DNA of 64,000 nucleotides from Verrucomicrobiales bacterium (lineage in GTDB: Bacteria; Verrucomicrobiota; Verrucomicrobiia; Verrucomicrobiales; DEV007), in the NCBI GenBank assembly GCA_029213065.1, contig JARGPH010000030.1, positions 1-64,000 on the forward strand. The letters run 5' to 3'. Within the stretch, counting starts at the first letter, position 1. The number at the start of each line of letters is the position of its first letter. The notes under the pieces were generated by a model. The model saw only the letters and a list, made by a program, of their open reading frames with translations. It searched no databases and was not told where the DNA came from. Shown here piece after piece: positions 1 through 9,278 of this stretch. The position numbers and the translations under genes are program-made.

Positions 1-63
1 CAGCATCGCCGCCGCGACACTGGAGTCGACTCCTCCTGACATTCCTACCAATACACTCGCCAT
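1..63 (-). CDS. mnmA: MnmA tRNA 2-thiouridylase, first 21 residues only (cut by window edge)
   Basis: Reading the reverse strand from the ATG at 63 gives MASVLVGMSGGVDSSVAAAM and continues off the window. The SGGVDSS PP-loop (ATP pyrophosphatase) so close to the N-terminus, after a short hydrophobic strand, is the hallmark of MnmA, which adenylates and thiolates U34 of Lys, Glu and Gln tRNAs using sulfur relayed from a cysteine desulfurase. Other PP-loop enzymes such as ThiI, QueC or ExsB share part of the motif, but VLVGMSGGVDSSVAA is closest to MnmA. The start lies 9 nt downstream of the stop of the ABC ATPase gene on the same strand, so the two may be co-transcribed. Only the start is visible, so nothing can be said about the rest. 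Confidence 0.75.
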   Translation of the reverse strand, partial: MASVLVGMSGGVDSSVAAAML

Positions 64-72
64 ATCTAGATT

Positions 73-1584
73 CTAAGCAGCCGCCGGAGCACCGGCCGCC
101 CGAACGCCGGCCGCGAGCTTCATGACAGCTTCTTCACTTAACTCATCCCGCTGGAGTTCGCCAGACAATTGACCTTCGTGCATAACGAGGGCGCGGTCTG
201 ACATCCCTAAAATTTCCTCCATCTCACTTGAGACGAAAAGAATCGCAACACCTTGCGCGGCGAGCTCTTCCATCAGAGCGTAAATTTCCTGCTTCGCTCC
301 GATATCGATCCCGCGAGTGGGTTCGTCGAGGAGGAGCACCTTCGGTTTCATTGCGAGCCATTTCCCGAGTACCACCTTCTGCTGATTCCCTCCGGAAAGA
401 AAACGCACGATCTGCCGATCCGATGGCGTTTTAATGCGCATCCGCCCCATCATCTCTTTCGAAATCCCTCGCTCTGCCTCAAAGTTCAGAAATCCCTTCT
501 TTTGATCGCGCCCCACCGAAGCGAGACTGAGATTATCCGCCACTGCCATATCGATGATGAGCCCCTGCTGCTTGCGGTCTTCCGGAACGAGGGCGATCCC
601 CGAGGCAATCGCCTCACGCGGATTCTGCAGTGACACCGGCGTCCCCCCTACTTCAATACGGCCCTGAAGAGCGGGAGTGATTCCAAAAATGGTCTCAAGC
701 AGCTCCGTGCGCCCCGAACCGACCAGCCCTCCCAGACCGACAATTTCCCCGGCCTTCAATGAAAAGCTGATCGAATGCGCCGGATGCGCCGGGGTTCGCA
801 CGTCATCGACCGAGAGAAGCACCTCCCCTTTTGAATGCGGTTCGTGCGCGTAGAACTGCGAAAGCTCGCGCCCCACCATCATGCTTACCATGCGATCGTG
901 GGTGATATCGGCCTTCCCGATCTCCCCTGCATTTTCCCCATCGCGCAGTACCACGACGCGATCAGCCAACTCGATCACTTCGCTAAGCCGGTGCGAAATG
1001 TAAACCACACTGACACCGTCACTCTTCAATTTCTTTACCACTTCAAAAAGCCGCAGCGTCTCTTTTTGGGAAAGGCTCGAGGTCGGCTCATCCATGATCA
1101 ACAGCTTGGCATTCGTAGCAAGGGCCTTTGCGATCTCGACGAGCTGCTGACGACCGATCGTAAGATCCCCCACCAAAGTTGTCGCCGGAACCTCCAGCCC
1201 CACTTGCTCCAAATACTGCTGCGACTCCTCCTCGATTCTCGCTTCATCGATCAAGCCCCCTTTGGTCGGCTCGCGGCCAAGAAAGATATTCGCTCCCACC
1301 GTGAGATTGGTCGCGAGGTTCAGCTCCTGGTGGATCAACGCGATCCCGAGCGAAAGCCCCTCCTCAACCGAACGCACTCTCACTGCGGTGCCATCGATTT
1401 GAATGGTTCCCTCATCCGGCTCCTGAACACCGGCGAGAATTTTCATGAGTGTGCTTTTACCCGCGCCATTCTCCCCGAGCAGTGCGACGCATTCGCCCGC
1501 ACCGACCTGAAAGCTCACTTCATTCAGAGCTCTCACTCCAGGAAAACTTTTTCCAATTCCAGTGACTTCCAATAAGGGCTGCAT
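73..1584 (-). CDS. Sugar ABC transporter ATPase, tandem-domain (RbsA/MglA/XylG type)
   Basis: A 503-residue ATPase with two fused nucleotide-binding domains, the arrangement of monosaccharide importers of the ribose/galactose/xylose class. Domain 1 has Walker A GENGAGKST near residue 40, a signature LTIGRQQ and Walker B LLIMDEPTSS; domain 2 has a degenerate P-loop (GLVGSGRTE), signature LSGGNQQK and Walker B LLLDEPTRG. A degenerate second P-loop is normal in this family. The ATG at 1584 is chosen; a TTG two codons upstream is also open. The usual permease and periplasmic binding-protein genes are not adjacent: mnmA lies downstream and a divergent nuclease upstream, so partners must be elsewhere. 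Substrate cannot be read from the ATPase. Confidence 0.9.
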   Translation of the reverse strand: MQPLLEVTGIGKSFPGVRALNEVSFQVGAGECVALLGENGAGKSTLMKILAGVQEPDEGTIQIDGTAVRVRSVEEGLSLGIALIHQELNLATNLTVGANIFLGREPTKGGLIDEARIEEESQQYLEQVGLEVPATTLVGDLTIGRQQLVEIAKALATNAKLLIMDEPTSSLSQKETLRLFEVVKKLKSDGVSVVYISHRLSEVIELADRVVVLRDGENAGEIGKADITHDRMVSMMVGRELSQFYAHEPHSKGEVLLSVDDVRTPAHPAHSISFSLKAGEIVGLGGLVGSGRTELLETIFGITPALQGRIEVGGTPVSLQNPREAIASGIALVPEDRKQQGLIIDMAVADNLSLASVGRDQKKGFLNFEAERGISKEMMGRMRIKTPSDRQIVRFLSGGNQQKVVLGKWLAMKPKVLLLDEPTRGIDIGAKQEIYALMEELAAQGVAILFVSSEMEEILGMSDRALVMHEGQLSGELQRDELSEEAVMKLAAGVRAAGAPAAA

Positions 1585-1682
1585 CCTCAAACCCTAACGA
1601 TGTGAGCACCCACTTCCAGCCTTTTTTCGCGATCAATCGACAAGATTATTTCGTCGTCAAAGAAATGAGGCAATAGTGCGCC

Positions 1683-3878
1683 GTGGCCAACAATCCCTTC
1701 ACCGTCCTCAAAACACGCTACTACCTCGAACACTTCGAGGAGATGATCGATTTTGTCGAGTCTCATTACGGCCATGTCATTGATACTGAACACGAAACGT
1801 TCATCAACGGGTTCAGACAGCTCTCGCTCGATGCCCGTTGTCTTTATGTCCGTCTCGCGAACCGAAAGGGATCAGTCTTCCCGCTTGCCCGCCTCAAGTA
1901 CGAGGAGATAGCCTCCCTGCCCGATTCCATTGATGAACTGAAATCCTGCCACTTTGCCCGGGGCATCGACGAGTCCGACTACCGTGAGATTCTTGAATCG
2001 ATGACGCGCCCCGAGGTCGTCGAACTGGTAAAGAGCCACACCAACGGCTCCATTGCCGGAAGCTTGAAAATCAGTTCAGCGAAGAAGTCGAAGATCACTG
2101 CCTTCGCTCTCGAACATGTTCCGTTCAGGGAAAGTATTCCCGTTACGAGTGATCAGAGATTCGTCGTTCAGGACCGCATCAAAACCCTCGAATTCATCCT
2201 CTTCCTGTTTTTTGGAAACAACGAGGCCAATCTCACCAGTTTCGCGCTTCGTGATCTGGGAGTTGTGAAAACGGGACAGTTGAAAACCAAATTCGAGGCC
2301 CGGTTCAGTTCAGCGGAAGAAGCCCGTGCCTCGTTCTTCTACTCACGTCTTTATCCAACGATCAAAGAAGCTTCTGGAAACGAGCTTATCGCCCTCGCAG
2401 AACAACACAGCGACTGGCCCGATATCGGGGAGACCAGACTCGAATCGGTTCGCCACCGGTCGCTCCATCAACTGGGGCTCGCTCTCGAGAGAATCAACGA
2501 GACTGAAAAAGCGCTCTCCGTCTACGAAACTTCGCGCCAGTTTCCCGCAACTGAACGGCAAGCTCGCTTACTCTACAGCGAAGGGAGGAAAGAGGATGCC
2601 GAACAACTCCTCAACGCGCTGATCCGGGATCCCTCCAGTGACGGGGAACTCATCTTCGCCGAGGATTTCTACGAACGGAAGTTCAAGAAGAAGAAAGTCG
2701 GGCGCCTCACCGAACTGCTGCGCAGCGCGCCGGTTCTTCAGCTCGACGAATCCCTCCGTGATCGCCCTGAACAGGCCGCTATCCATCACTATGCGAGAGA
2801 AGGAATCCGGGCATTTCACACCGAGAATGCCATCTGGCAACACCTCTTCGGTGTATTCCTCTGGGACCTGATCTTCGATCCTGACAAAGCGGCACTCCAC
2901 AACAGTTTTGAGATGCGCCCTTCCGACCTCAAAAATGGCGTTTTCTACAGGAAGCGGTTGGAGGCACTACAGGAACGACTTCAACAGCTGAACGATCCTG
3001 ACACGGCCCTGTCTACCTTTAATAAAAACTGGGAAGAGCAATGCGAGACCCCGAACGGCGTCACCCAATGGCTGCCCGAATACCGGGAACTGGTCCGTGA
3101 ATTGATTCTACGGGCGAAGCCGGGAAGCCTCGCGACTGTCCTTGAATCGATGCTCAAAGACTATCGCACCTGCCGCAGCGGATACCCCGACCTCATGCTC
3201 CTGGACGGGGACGAAGTGCGTTTCGTCGAAGTCAAAGCGCAGGGTGACCAGCTGAGGCGGAATCAACTTCTCCAGCTCGAAAAGCTGCAGCGAACAGGGT
3301 TCAGTGTCGAGGTCAACAGGGTTGAATGGATCGTCCACCCCGAGCAGGACTATGTCGTCGTCGATATCGAAACCACAGGCGGCAATGCGAAGTGGAATCG
3401 TGTCACCGAGATCGGTGCCGTCAAAATTCGCAATGGCGAAGTGATCGACAAATGGCAGACCCTCATCAACCCCGAACGATCAATTCCCTGGCGCATCGTC
3501 GATCTCACCGGGATCACTGACGAAATGGTCGCCGAAGCTCCCATCTTCGCCCGGGTCGCCGACGAGTTTGAAGCCTTCATGGGAGAAGCCGTCTTCGTGG
3601 CCCACAATGCCAAATTTGATTACAGTTTTCTCAAAGAGGAATTCGCCCGTCTCGAACGGGGCTTTTACTACCCCACCCTCTGCACCGTCGTCGCCTCGCG
3701 TCGCTACTTTCCCGGACTGAAATCCTACGGTCTCTCGAAGCTCTGCACCCACTTCGAGATCGAATTGGAATCACACCACCGCGCCCTCTGCGATGCACAG
3801 GCCACTGCTGAAATTCTGATGCGAATCAATGAGAAGCGGATCCAGCAGATTGAGAGTGCGCCTTCCTGCGAGGACTGA
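1683..3878 (+). CDS. FAN1-like VRR-NUC nuclease fused to DEDDh 3'-5' exonuclease
   Basis: A 731-residue protein with a GTG start. Residues 1-110 resemble the N-terminal region of bacterial FAN1 (NPF...YLEHFEEM, VRLANRKGSVFPLARLKY). The middle is helical and TPR-like. A VRR-NUC catalytic core lies at about 499-550, with PDL near 501 and the EVK element followed by a conserved D..Q stretch near 514. A DnaQ/PolC-type exonuclease follows from about 555: DIETTG near 558, HNAKFD near 639 and the terminal HHRALCDAQATA near 697, giving D, E, D, H and D of the DEDDh site. FAN1 VRR-NUC enzymes cut branched and crosslinked DNA; DEDDh enzymes trim 3' ends. Joining them in one chain suggests coupled incision and trimming during repair. 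All catalytic motifs look intact. Confidence 0.85.
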   Translation: MANNPFTVLKTRYYLEHFEEMIDFVESHYGHVIDTEHETFINGFRQLSLDARCLYVRLANRKGSVFPLARLKYEEIASLPDSIDELKSCHFARGIDESDYREILESMTRPEVVELVKSHTNGSIAGSLKISSAKKSKITAFALEHVPFRESIPVTSDQRFVVQDRIKTLEFILFLFFGNNEANLTSFALRDLGVVKTGQLKTKFEARFSSAEEARASFFYSRLYPTIKEASGNELIALAEQHSDWPDIGETRLESVRHRSLHQLGLALERINETEKALSVYETSRQFPATERQARLLYSEGRKEDAEQLLNALIRDPSSDGELIFAEDFYERKFKKKKVGRLTELLRSAPVLQLDESLRDRPEQAAIHHYAREGIRAFHTENAIWQHLFGVFLWDLIFDPDKAALHNSFEMRPSDLKNGVFYRKRLEALQERLQQLNDPDTALSTFNKNWEEQCETPNGVTQWLPEYRELVRELILRAKPGSLATVLESMLKDYRTCRSGYPDLMLLDGDEVRFVEVKAQGDQLRRNQLLQLEKLQRTGFSVEVNRVEWIVHPEQDYVVVDIETTGGNAKWNRVTEIGAVKIRNGEVIDKWQTLINPERSIPWRIVDLTGITDEMVAEAPIFARVADEFEAFMGEAVFVAHNAKFDYSFLKEEFARLERGFYYPTLCTVVASRRYFPGLKSYGLSKLCTHFEIELESHHRALCDAQATAEILMRINEKRIQQIESAPSCED

Positions 3879-3892
3879 TTATATTACCCTCG

Positions 3893-5272
3893 ATGCACTC
3901 ATTGTTCTCCGCGTTCCTCCTCACCCTTTCCATCTTTATCTGCACCAAGGCGGCAACGGCGGGAGATTCTTTTTTCATCACTGTCACCGATTCAGCAAGC
4001 GGGCGGCCCGTCCCACTTGTTGAACTCCGAACCACGAATCAGGTGCGCTACCACACCGACAATCTCGGCGTGGTCACGATCGACGATCCTGAATTGCTGG
4101 GCGAAGAGGTTTTCTTTTTCGTGGAAAGTCACGGCTACACCTTTCCTGCCGACGCCTTCGGAATGGTCGGCACACGAATCGAACTGACGCCCGGAGGAAA
4201 AGCGGAACTCAAACTCACACGCATCAACATCGCTGAACGCATCTATCGGGTCACCGGAGGTGGACGGTTTGTGCATAGCGAGAAAGCAGGACTGGAGATC
4301 CCCCCTTTCCGACGCGGACTCAGAGCAGGAGTGCTCGGCTGCGACAGCGTTCTCAATGCGATCTACAAAGGCAAACTGTTCTGGATCTGGGGAGACACGA
4401 ATCGGCAGAGCTACCCGCTTGGGAACTTTCATTCGACCGGAGCCACCTCCGAAATTCCGTGGGATCCGGAAGAGGGAATCGATCTCCACTACTTCGAAAA
4501 TGAGGAAAGCTTTGTTCAGCCAATGGCAAAAATGCCGGGCGAGGGTCCTACCTGGCTGACCGGGTTGACCGTTCTCACTGACAAGGACGGGAAGGAGCAC
4601 CTCGGGGCGATGTATCAGAAAGTGAAGGGCTATCTGGAACTCTACGAAACCGGCCTTTGTGAGTTCGACGACGAGACGGGAACCTTTCAAAAGCACTTCG
4701 CGTTCGACGCCGGGGAAGAGCGGAAACATCTCGGCCATCCTTTTCCGTATGAGGACGAAGCCGGCAAGCAGTGGATCGTCTACGCCGACCCGCTCCCCAC
4801 CATGAAAATCCCGGCAAGCTACGAAGCGTGGCTCGATCCGGCTCAATACGAGCCGATCGAAACCAAATCCAGCTTTGTCGATTCCGATGGTATCGAAGTG
4901 ATTCCACATCGCGGGACGATTACCTGGAACGACTACCGGAAGCGGTGGGTCATGATCTTTTGCGAAACAAAGATCGGAACCAAAGTCTCGACTCCCTCTT
5001 TGCTTGGAGAAATATGGTATGCCGAATCACCAAGTCCCTTCGGCCCCTGGGATCGCTGTGTGAAAGTGATCACCCACGACCGCTATTCCCTTTATAACCC
5101 CAAACAACATCCCTACTTCGCAGCAGAAGGCGGAAAAGTGATTTACTTCGAGGGCACCTACACGACCACCTTTTCGAATGCGCCGGTTCCAACCCCTCGA
5201 TATGACTACAATCAGATCCTCTATCGCCTCGACCTCGGGGATGAGCGGCTCAGGGAGGCTCAATCTTGGTAA
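3893..5272 (+). CDS. Secreted beta-propeller-like protein with N-terminal carboxypeptidase-regulatory-like domain
   Basis: 459 residues with a signal peptide (about 1-22, cut near TAATAGD). Residues 25-110 look like a carboxypeptidase-regulatory (transthyretin-like) sandwich: VTDSASGRPVPLVELRT, then DNLGVVTIDD. From about 135 onward are repeated Trp/Tyr/Asp-rich blades (WIWGDTN, GPTWLTGL, GEIWYAES, VIYFEGTYT) resembling five-bladed glycosidase-like propellers of the GH43/DUF4185 sort. I do not recognise a specific activity. It begins 14 nt after the nuclease stop and precedes the PSD1 gene; the pairing with the PSD1/DUF1501 genes suggests polymer or sugar metabolism in the periplasm, by inference only. 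Confidence 0.65.
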   Translation: MHSLFSAFLLTLSIFICTKAATAGDSFFITVTDSASGRPVPLVELRTTNQVRYHTDNLGVVTIDDPELLGEEVFFFVESHGYTFPADAFGMVGTRIELTPGGKAELKLTRINIAERIYRVTGGGRFVHSEKAGLEIPPFRRGLRAGVLGCDSVLNAIYKGKLFWIWGDTNRQSYPLGNFHSTGATSEIPWDPEEGIDLHYFENEESFVQPMAKMPGEGPTWLTGLTVLTDKDGKEHLGAMYQKVKGYLELYETGLCEFDDETGTFQKHFAFDAGEERKHLGHPFPYEDEAGKQWIVYADPLPTMKIPASYEAWLDPAQYEPIETKSSFVDSDGIEVIPHRGTITWNDYRKRWVMIFCETKIGTKVSTPSLLGEIWYAESPSPFGPWDRCVKVITHDRYSLYNPKQHPYFAAEGGKVIYFEGTYTTTFSNAPVPTPRYDYNQILYRLDLGDERLREAQSW

Positions 5273-5331
5273 ATTGACCTACTTGAAGCCACCGGTTGAC
5301 GACCAATTATATAGGTGGATCTTGAGGATGG

Positions 5332-7800
5332 ATGAAATTGCGGCGCACCATTTTTTTCGTGTTTCCAGTTCTGTTGATCACAGACCTCTCCCTTGCTGTT
5401 GAATCCACCGACACCGCGTTCTTCGAATCAAAGATCCGTCCTGTCCTGGTCGAGAATTGCTACAAATGCCATTCCGTTGAATCGGGAAAATCAAAGGGCG
5501 GCCTCCTCCTCGATACGCAGGCGGGAACGCTTCAGGGAGGCGACAACGGCCCCGCGGTCGTTCCCGGAAAACCCGACGAAAGCCTTCTCGTCGCGGCGAT
5601 CTCTCACGCTCAACCGGATTTGGAAATGCCTCCGAAAAAGGCTCGATTACCGGACGGGGTCATTGCGGACTTTAAGCGCTGGATAGAGTCCGGGGCAGCC
5701 GATCCCCGCACCGAATCGACCGGGTCCCTTTCCCATGCGCCGACTGATCTGGAGTCAGGCAGAAAGTTCTGGGCCTTCCAAAAACCACAGCCGCCGCCAG
5801 TCCCTAAATCCGATAAAAACGCTCCCTGGCCGAAATCGGATACAGATCAGTTTATTCTGGCATCGTTAGAAAAAAAAGACCTCACCCCCTCCCCCGACGC
5901 AGCGCCGGCAGTCCTTCTGCGCCGGCTCCATTTTGATTTAACAGGCCTCCCTCCATCGCAAGAGGAACAAAGCGCGTTTCTGAAACGCGTTGATGAATCA
6001 GGAATCGACGCGGCCCTCGCCGAACGAACCGATCAACTTCTCGCCTCGAAATCATTCGGCGAACGCTGGGGAAGGCACTGGCTCGACGTGGCCCGCTTCG
6101 CCGAGTCCAGCGGCAAGGAATCGAACTTCACCTTCCCCGAAGCATGGCGCTACCGGGACTACGTCATCGATGCGTTCAACCGGGACATTCCGTTTGATCA
6201 GTTCATCGCCGAACAGCTCGCGGGAGATCTGCTCCCCGCAAAAGACGACGCAGAACGGGCCCGCCTCCTCATCGCAACCGGTTATCTCGCCATCGGACCC
6301 ATCAGCCTCAACGCGATGAGCAAAGAACAATCTCTCGCCGACGTCGCTGACGAACAAATCAACGCGAGCACTCAGGCATTCATGGCGACGACGGTGGCCT
6401 GCGCACGCTGTCACGACCACAAATTTGATCCGGTTTCAATGGAGGATTACTACGCCATGGTCGGCATTTTCCGGAGCAGCAAAACCTACTATGGAACTGC
6501 AGTCGGACCGGACAATCAGCTCGGGGGTGATTTGATCCATCTTCCCGACTCGCTCGATCTTCCCGTGTTTTACAAAGCGATCAAACCGGAGAAAGTCGCC
6601 GAACTGAAACAGGAGAAAATCGATCTCATCGAGAAAGAGAACGAAGCCAGAAAAAAAGCAGAGCAGGCAGTGAAAGAGGGAAAAGATCCCTCTGAATTTT
6701 TCAGCCTCCAAATGGCCATCGCAGGTCTCTGGCGCAAAGGTGCCATCGACGGTCAACTCTCCCTCGTCGGTGAAGAGGGCAATCCCAACACAATGTGCAT
6801 GGGCGTCACTGAAGGAGAGGAAATCAAAAATTCCCCGGTCTACGAACGCGGCGAACTCGCCACCCCGCTCGAATCGGAAGTCCCGCGCGGGTTCCCCGAA
6901 GTGGTTCAACTTTCCGACCCTCCGGAAATTCCCGACGATGAAAGCGGACGCCTCCAATACGCGGAATGGCTCACCCACCCCGACCACCCGCTCACCGCAC
7001 GCGTCCTCGCCAATCGGGTCTGGAAGCACCTCTTCCGAACCGGCATTGTCCGCACGACCGACAACTTCGGCTTCAACGGCGAGCGCCCCAGTCATCCCGA
7101 CCTCCTCGACCACCTCGCTCTTCAACTCGTCACCGAACACAAGTGGTCGGTTAAAGGACTCATTCGCGAGCTCGTTCTTTCCCGCAGCTACCGCCAGTCA
7201 TCCGACTTCCGCGAGTCGGCCTTCCTCAAAGATCCCGAAAACCGGCTCCTCTGGAGAATGTCGAAACGTCGACTCGACGCGGAGGAAATTCGAGACGCGA
7301 TCCTTTTCGTCTCCGGCGACATCAACCTGACACGTCCCGTCGCATCGATCATCGGACGCACCGGAGACCGCAACGCAGCCCTGCTCCCGTTCGCGAAAAA
7401 CATTCCGGCCGATCTCGACGGATCGGTGCATCGCTCCGTTTACCTTCCCGTGGTGAGAGACCGTCTCCCCGACGTTCTCGAGCTCTTCGACTTTGCTGAA
7501 TCCAGTCTCGTTACCGGAGACCGGGAGACCACAAACGTCCCGATGCAGGCTCTCTATTTCATGAACAGTGATTTTGTGGAAGAACGCTCGACCAGCTTTG
7601 CACAACGCGTCAAGAGCGACGCCGGGTCAGAACGAGAGGCGCAGTTCAAAGCCGCCTTTCAACGTTGCTTCAACCGGCGCCCCGATTCAGAGGAGATCGT
7701 CCTGGCCACTGAGTTTTTCAGCAACGAGCCTGGACCGGATTCTTTGAAACGCTACTGTCAGGCGCTCCTCTCCACCGCCACCTTCCGTAACCTCGATTGA
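5332..7800 (+). CDS. PSD1-type protein: planctomycete cytochrome c domain + DUF1549 + DUF1553
   Basis: 822 residues with a signal peptide (1-22). A single haem-c motif CYKCH lies at residues 43-47, in the surface-exposed cytochrome-like domain typical of PVC bacteria. The DUF1549 core follows (for example RWGRHWLDVARFAES near 245, and CARCHDHKFDP, a second CxxCH, near 360). A charged coiled-coil linker covers about 420-450, then DUF1553 (ANRVWKHLFRTGIVRTTDNFG near 560 to the C-terminus). The family is abundant in Planctomycetota and Verrucomicrobiota, is usually paired with a DUF1501 gene as here, and is linked to polysaccharide use, but its reaction is unproven. A GAGGA element sits about 5 nt before the ATG. 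Confidence 0.9.
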   Translation: MKLRRTIFFVFPVLLITDLSLAVESTDTAFFESKIRPVLVENCYKCHSVESGKSKGGLLLDTQAGTLQGGDNGPAVVPGKPDESLLVAAISHAQPDLEMPPKKARLPDGVIADFKRWIESGAADPRTESTGSLSHAPTDLESGRKFWAFQKPQPPPVPKSDKNAPWPKSDTDQFILASLEKKDLTPSPDAAPAVLLRRLHFDLTGLPPSQEEQSAFLKRVDESGIDAALAERTDQLLASKSFGERWGRHWLDVARFAESSGKESNFTFPEAWRYRDYVIDAFNRDIPFDQFIAEQLAGDLLPAKDDAERARLLIATGYLAIGPISLNAMSKEQSLADVADEQINASTQAFMATTVACARCHDHKFDPVSMEDYYAMVGIFRSSKTYYGTAVGPDNQLGGDLIHLPDSLDLPVFYKAIKPEKVAELKQEKIDLIEKENEARKKAEQAVKEGKDPSEFFSLQMAIAGLWRKGAIDGQLSLVGEEGNPNTMCMGVTEGEEIKNSPVYERGELATPLESEVPRGFPEVVQLSDPPEIPDDESGRLQYAEWLTHPDHPLTARVLANRVWKHLFRTGIVRTTDNFGFNGERPSHPDLLDHLALQLVTEHKWSVKGLIRELVLSRSYRQSSDFRESAFLKDPENRLLWRMSKRRLDAEEIRDAILFVSGDINLTRPVASIIGRTGDRNAALLPFAKNIPADLDGSVHRSVYLPVVRDRLPDVLELFDFAESSLVTGDRETTNVPMQALYFMNSDFVEERSTSFAQRVKSDAGSEREAQFKAAFQRCFNRRPDSEEIVLATEFFSNEPGPDSLKRYCQALLSTATFRNLD

Positions 7801-7801
7801 T

Positions 7802-9223
7802 ATGATGAACGCTCCTTTTATTCCCTCGAGACGGACGCTCCTGAAATCGATCTCCTCCGGCTTCGGCTACCTTGCCTACGCGAGTCTCGCTGCGGAGGAA
7901 TCCTCAAAAGCCGGCCGGAAAAACCTCTCGGTTCGCTCACCGCATTTTCCGGCGAGAGCCAAACAGGTCATCTTTCTGTGCATGAAAGGCGGCCCCTCAC
8001 ATGTCGATACCTTCGACTACAAGCCCGAGCTGCAAAAGCGAAACGGCGAGCCCTGGCGCGGCGGTCCGGCGCGACTTCTTTCATCCGCACAGGAATTCAA
8101 ACAGCACGGCGAATCGGGGTTACACATCTCCTCACTCTTTCCTCACCTTGCCAAAAATCATGCCGATGACCTTTGCGTCATCAACAGCATGCACACCGAT
8201 TTGCCGAATCATCCGCAGGCGTATGCTCAGCTGCATACCGGAAGCTTTCAGTTTGTGCGGCCGTCTCTCGGCGCCTGGTCACTCTACGGGCTGGGCTCAT
8301 CGAATCAAAACTTACCCGGATTCGTAACCCTGAATCCCCCGTCAGACATGGGGGGCGCCAACAACTACGGAAGCGCCTTTCTCCCCGCAATCTACCAGGG
8401 TGCCAAAATCGGAGGCGGCCAGCTCCCCGCGCTCTTTTCGGCCCTTTCGGGCAAAACGGAGGAACCCGGCCCTCCCATGAAAAACATCGACAACCCGCAC
8501 GTCTCCCGGAAAACGCAGCGGGCACAGATCGATCTCATCGCGGGACTCGACCAACGCAAACTGGAACACGATCACTACCATCCCGAAATCGAAGGATCGA
8601 TCCAGTCATTCGAACTGGCCTATCGCATGCAGGATGAAATTCCCGACGTTCTCGATATCCAATCCGAACCCGAGTCCATTCAAAAGCTCTACGGTGTCGG
8701 TAGATCCGGCGACGGTGATCGCTTTGCCAAACAATGCCTCCTCGCGAGACGCCTCGTCGAATCCGGAGTCCGCTTCGTGGAAGTGACCGCCCCGACGAGC
8801 TGGGACCATCACAGTCTTTTGAACCAAAACCTCGCGAAAAGCAGCGAGGTCACGGACCAGCCCATCGCAGCACTCCTGACCGATCTCAAAAACCGGGGGA
8901 TGCTCAAGGACACCCTCGTGGTCTGGTCCGGCGAATTTGGACGCACGCCCTACGCACAGGGGCTGGGTGACGGTCGCGACCACAACAACAAAGGCTACTC
9001 GATGTGGATGGCCGGCGGAGGAGTCAAAGGCGGCTACGCCCATGGATCAACCGATGACTTCGGCTACAAGGCGATCGACAAGCCGGTGCACATCCATGAT
9101 TTGCACGCCACTATTTTGCACCTCTTAGGATTGGATCACGAGAGGCTCACCTACAACTACGCCGGTCGCGAATTCCGTCTCACCGATGTGTATGGAAATG
9201 TAGTGACTGATATAGTGGCATGA
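7802..9223 (+). CDS. DUF1501 family sulfatase-like periplasmic protein
   Basis: 473 residues. The N-terminus contains a basic segment (RRTLLKS) followed by a hydrophobic stretch, a Tat-like export signal. The core has the alkaline-phosphatase-fold look of DUF1501: FLCMKGGPSHVDTFDYKP, later VVWSGEFGRTPYAQ and GRDHNNKGYSMWMAGGGVKGG, then HDLHATILHLLG near the C-terminus. DUF1501 members partner PSD1 proteins and are often called sulfatase-like, but the formylglycine Cys motif (CxPxR) is absent, so true sulfatase activity is doubtful. The ATG lies one base after the PSD1 stop, so the two genes are almost certainly co-translated. Confidence 0.9.
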   Translation: MMNAPFIPSRRTLLKSISSGFGYLAYASLAAEESSKAGRKNLSVRSPHFPARAKQVIFLCMKGGPSHVDTFDYKPELQKRNGEPWRGGPARLLSSAQEFKQHGESGLHISSLFPHLAKNHADDLCVINSMHTDLPNHPQAYAQLHTGSFQFVRPSLGAWSLYGLGSSNQNLPGFVTLNPPSDMGGANNYGSAFLPAIYQGAKIGGGQLPALFSALSGKTEEPGPPMKNIDNPHVSRKTQRAQIDLIAGLDQRKLEHDHYHPEIEGSIQSFELAYRMQDEIPDVLDIQSEPESIQKLYGVGRSGDGDRFAKQCLLARRLVESGVRFVEVTAPTSWDHHSLLNQNLAKSSEVTDQPIAALLTDLKNRGMLKDTLVVWSGEFGRTPYAQGLGDGRDHNNKGYSMWMAGGGVKGGYAHGSTDDFGYKAIDKPVHIHDLHATILHLLGLDHERLTYNYAGREFRLTDVYGNVVTDIVA

Positions 9224-9241
9224 TTGAGGGCTCACTTTAAG

Positions 9242-9255
9242 CGGGACAAATCCCG
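9242..9255 (+). terminator. Weak terminator-like hairpin after the PSD1-DUF1501 pair
   Basis: CGGGA, a CAAA loop, then TCCCG form a 5-bp stem, followed by a moderately T-rich stretch (CTTCCTTTAGTTT). It lies between the DUF1501 stop and the thioredoxin-like gene, so it may separate two transcripts. The stem is short, and the start of the next gene is only 23 bases away. Confidence 0.3.
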
Positions 9256-9278
9256 GCACTTCCTTTAGTTTAGAAAAC

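Noticed and set aside
3992-4909. 305-codon reverse open frame inside the secreted propeller gene
   Set aside because: The + strand frame has a signal peptide and blade-like repeats; the reverse one has no start context or known fold.
5297-5315. TTGACG plus TATATA as a promoter before the PSD1 gene
   Set aside because: The two boxes are only about six bases apart, too close for a sigma-70 promoter.
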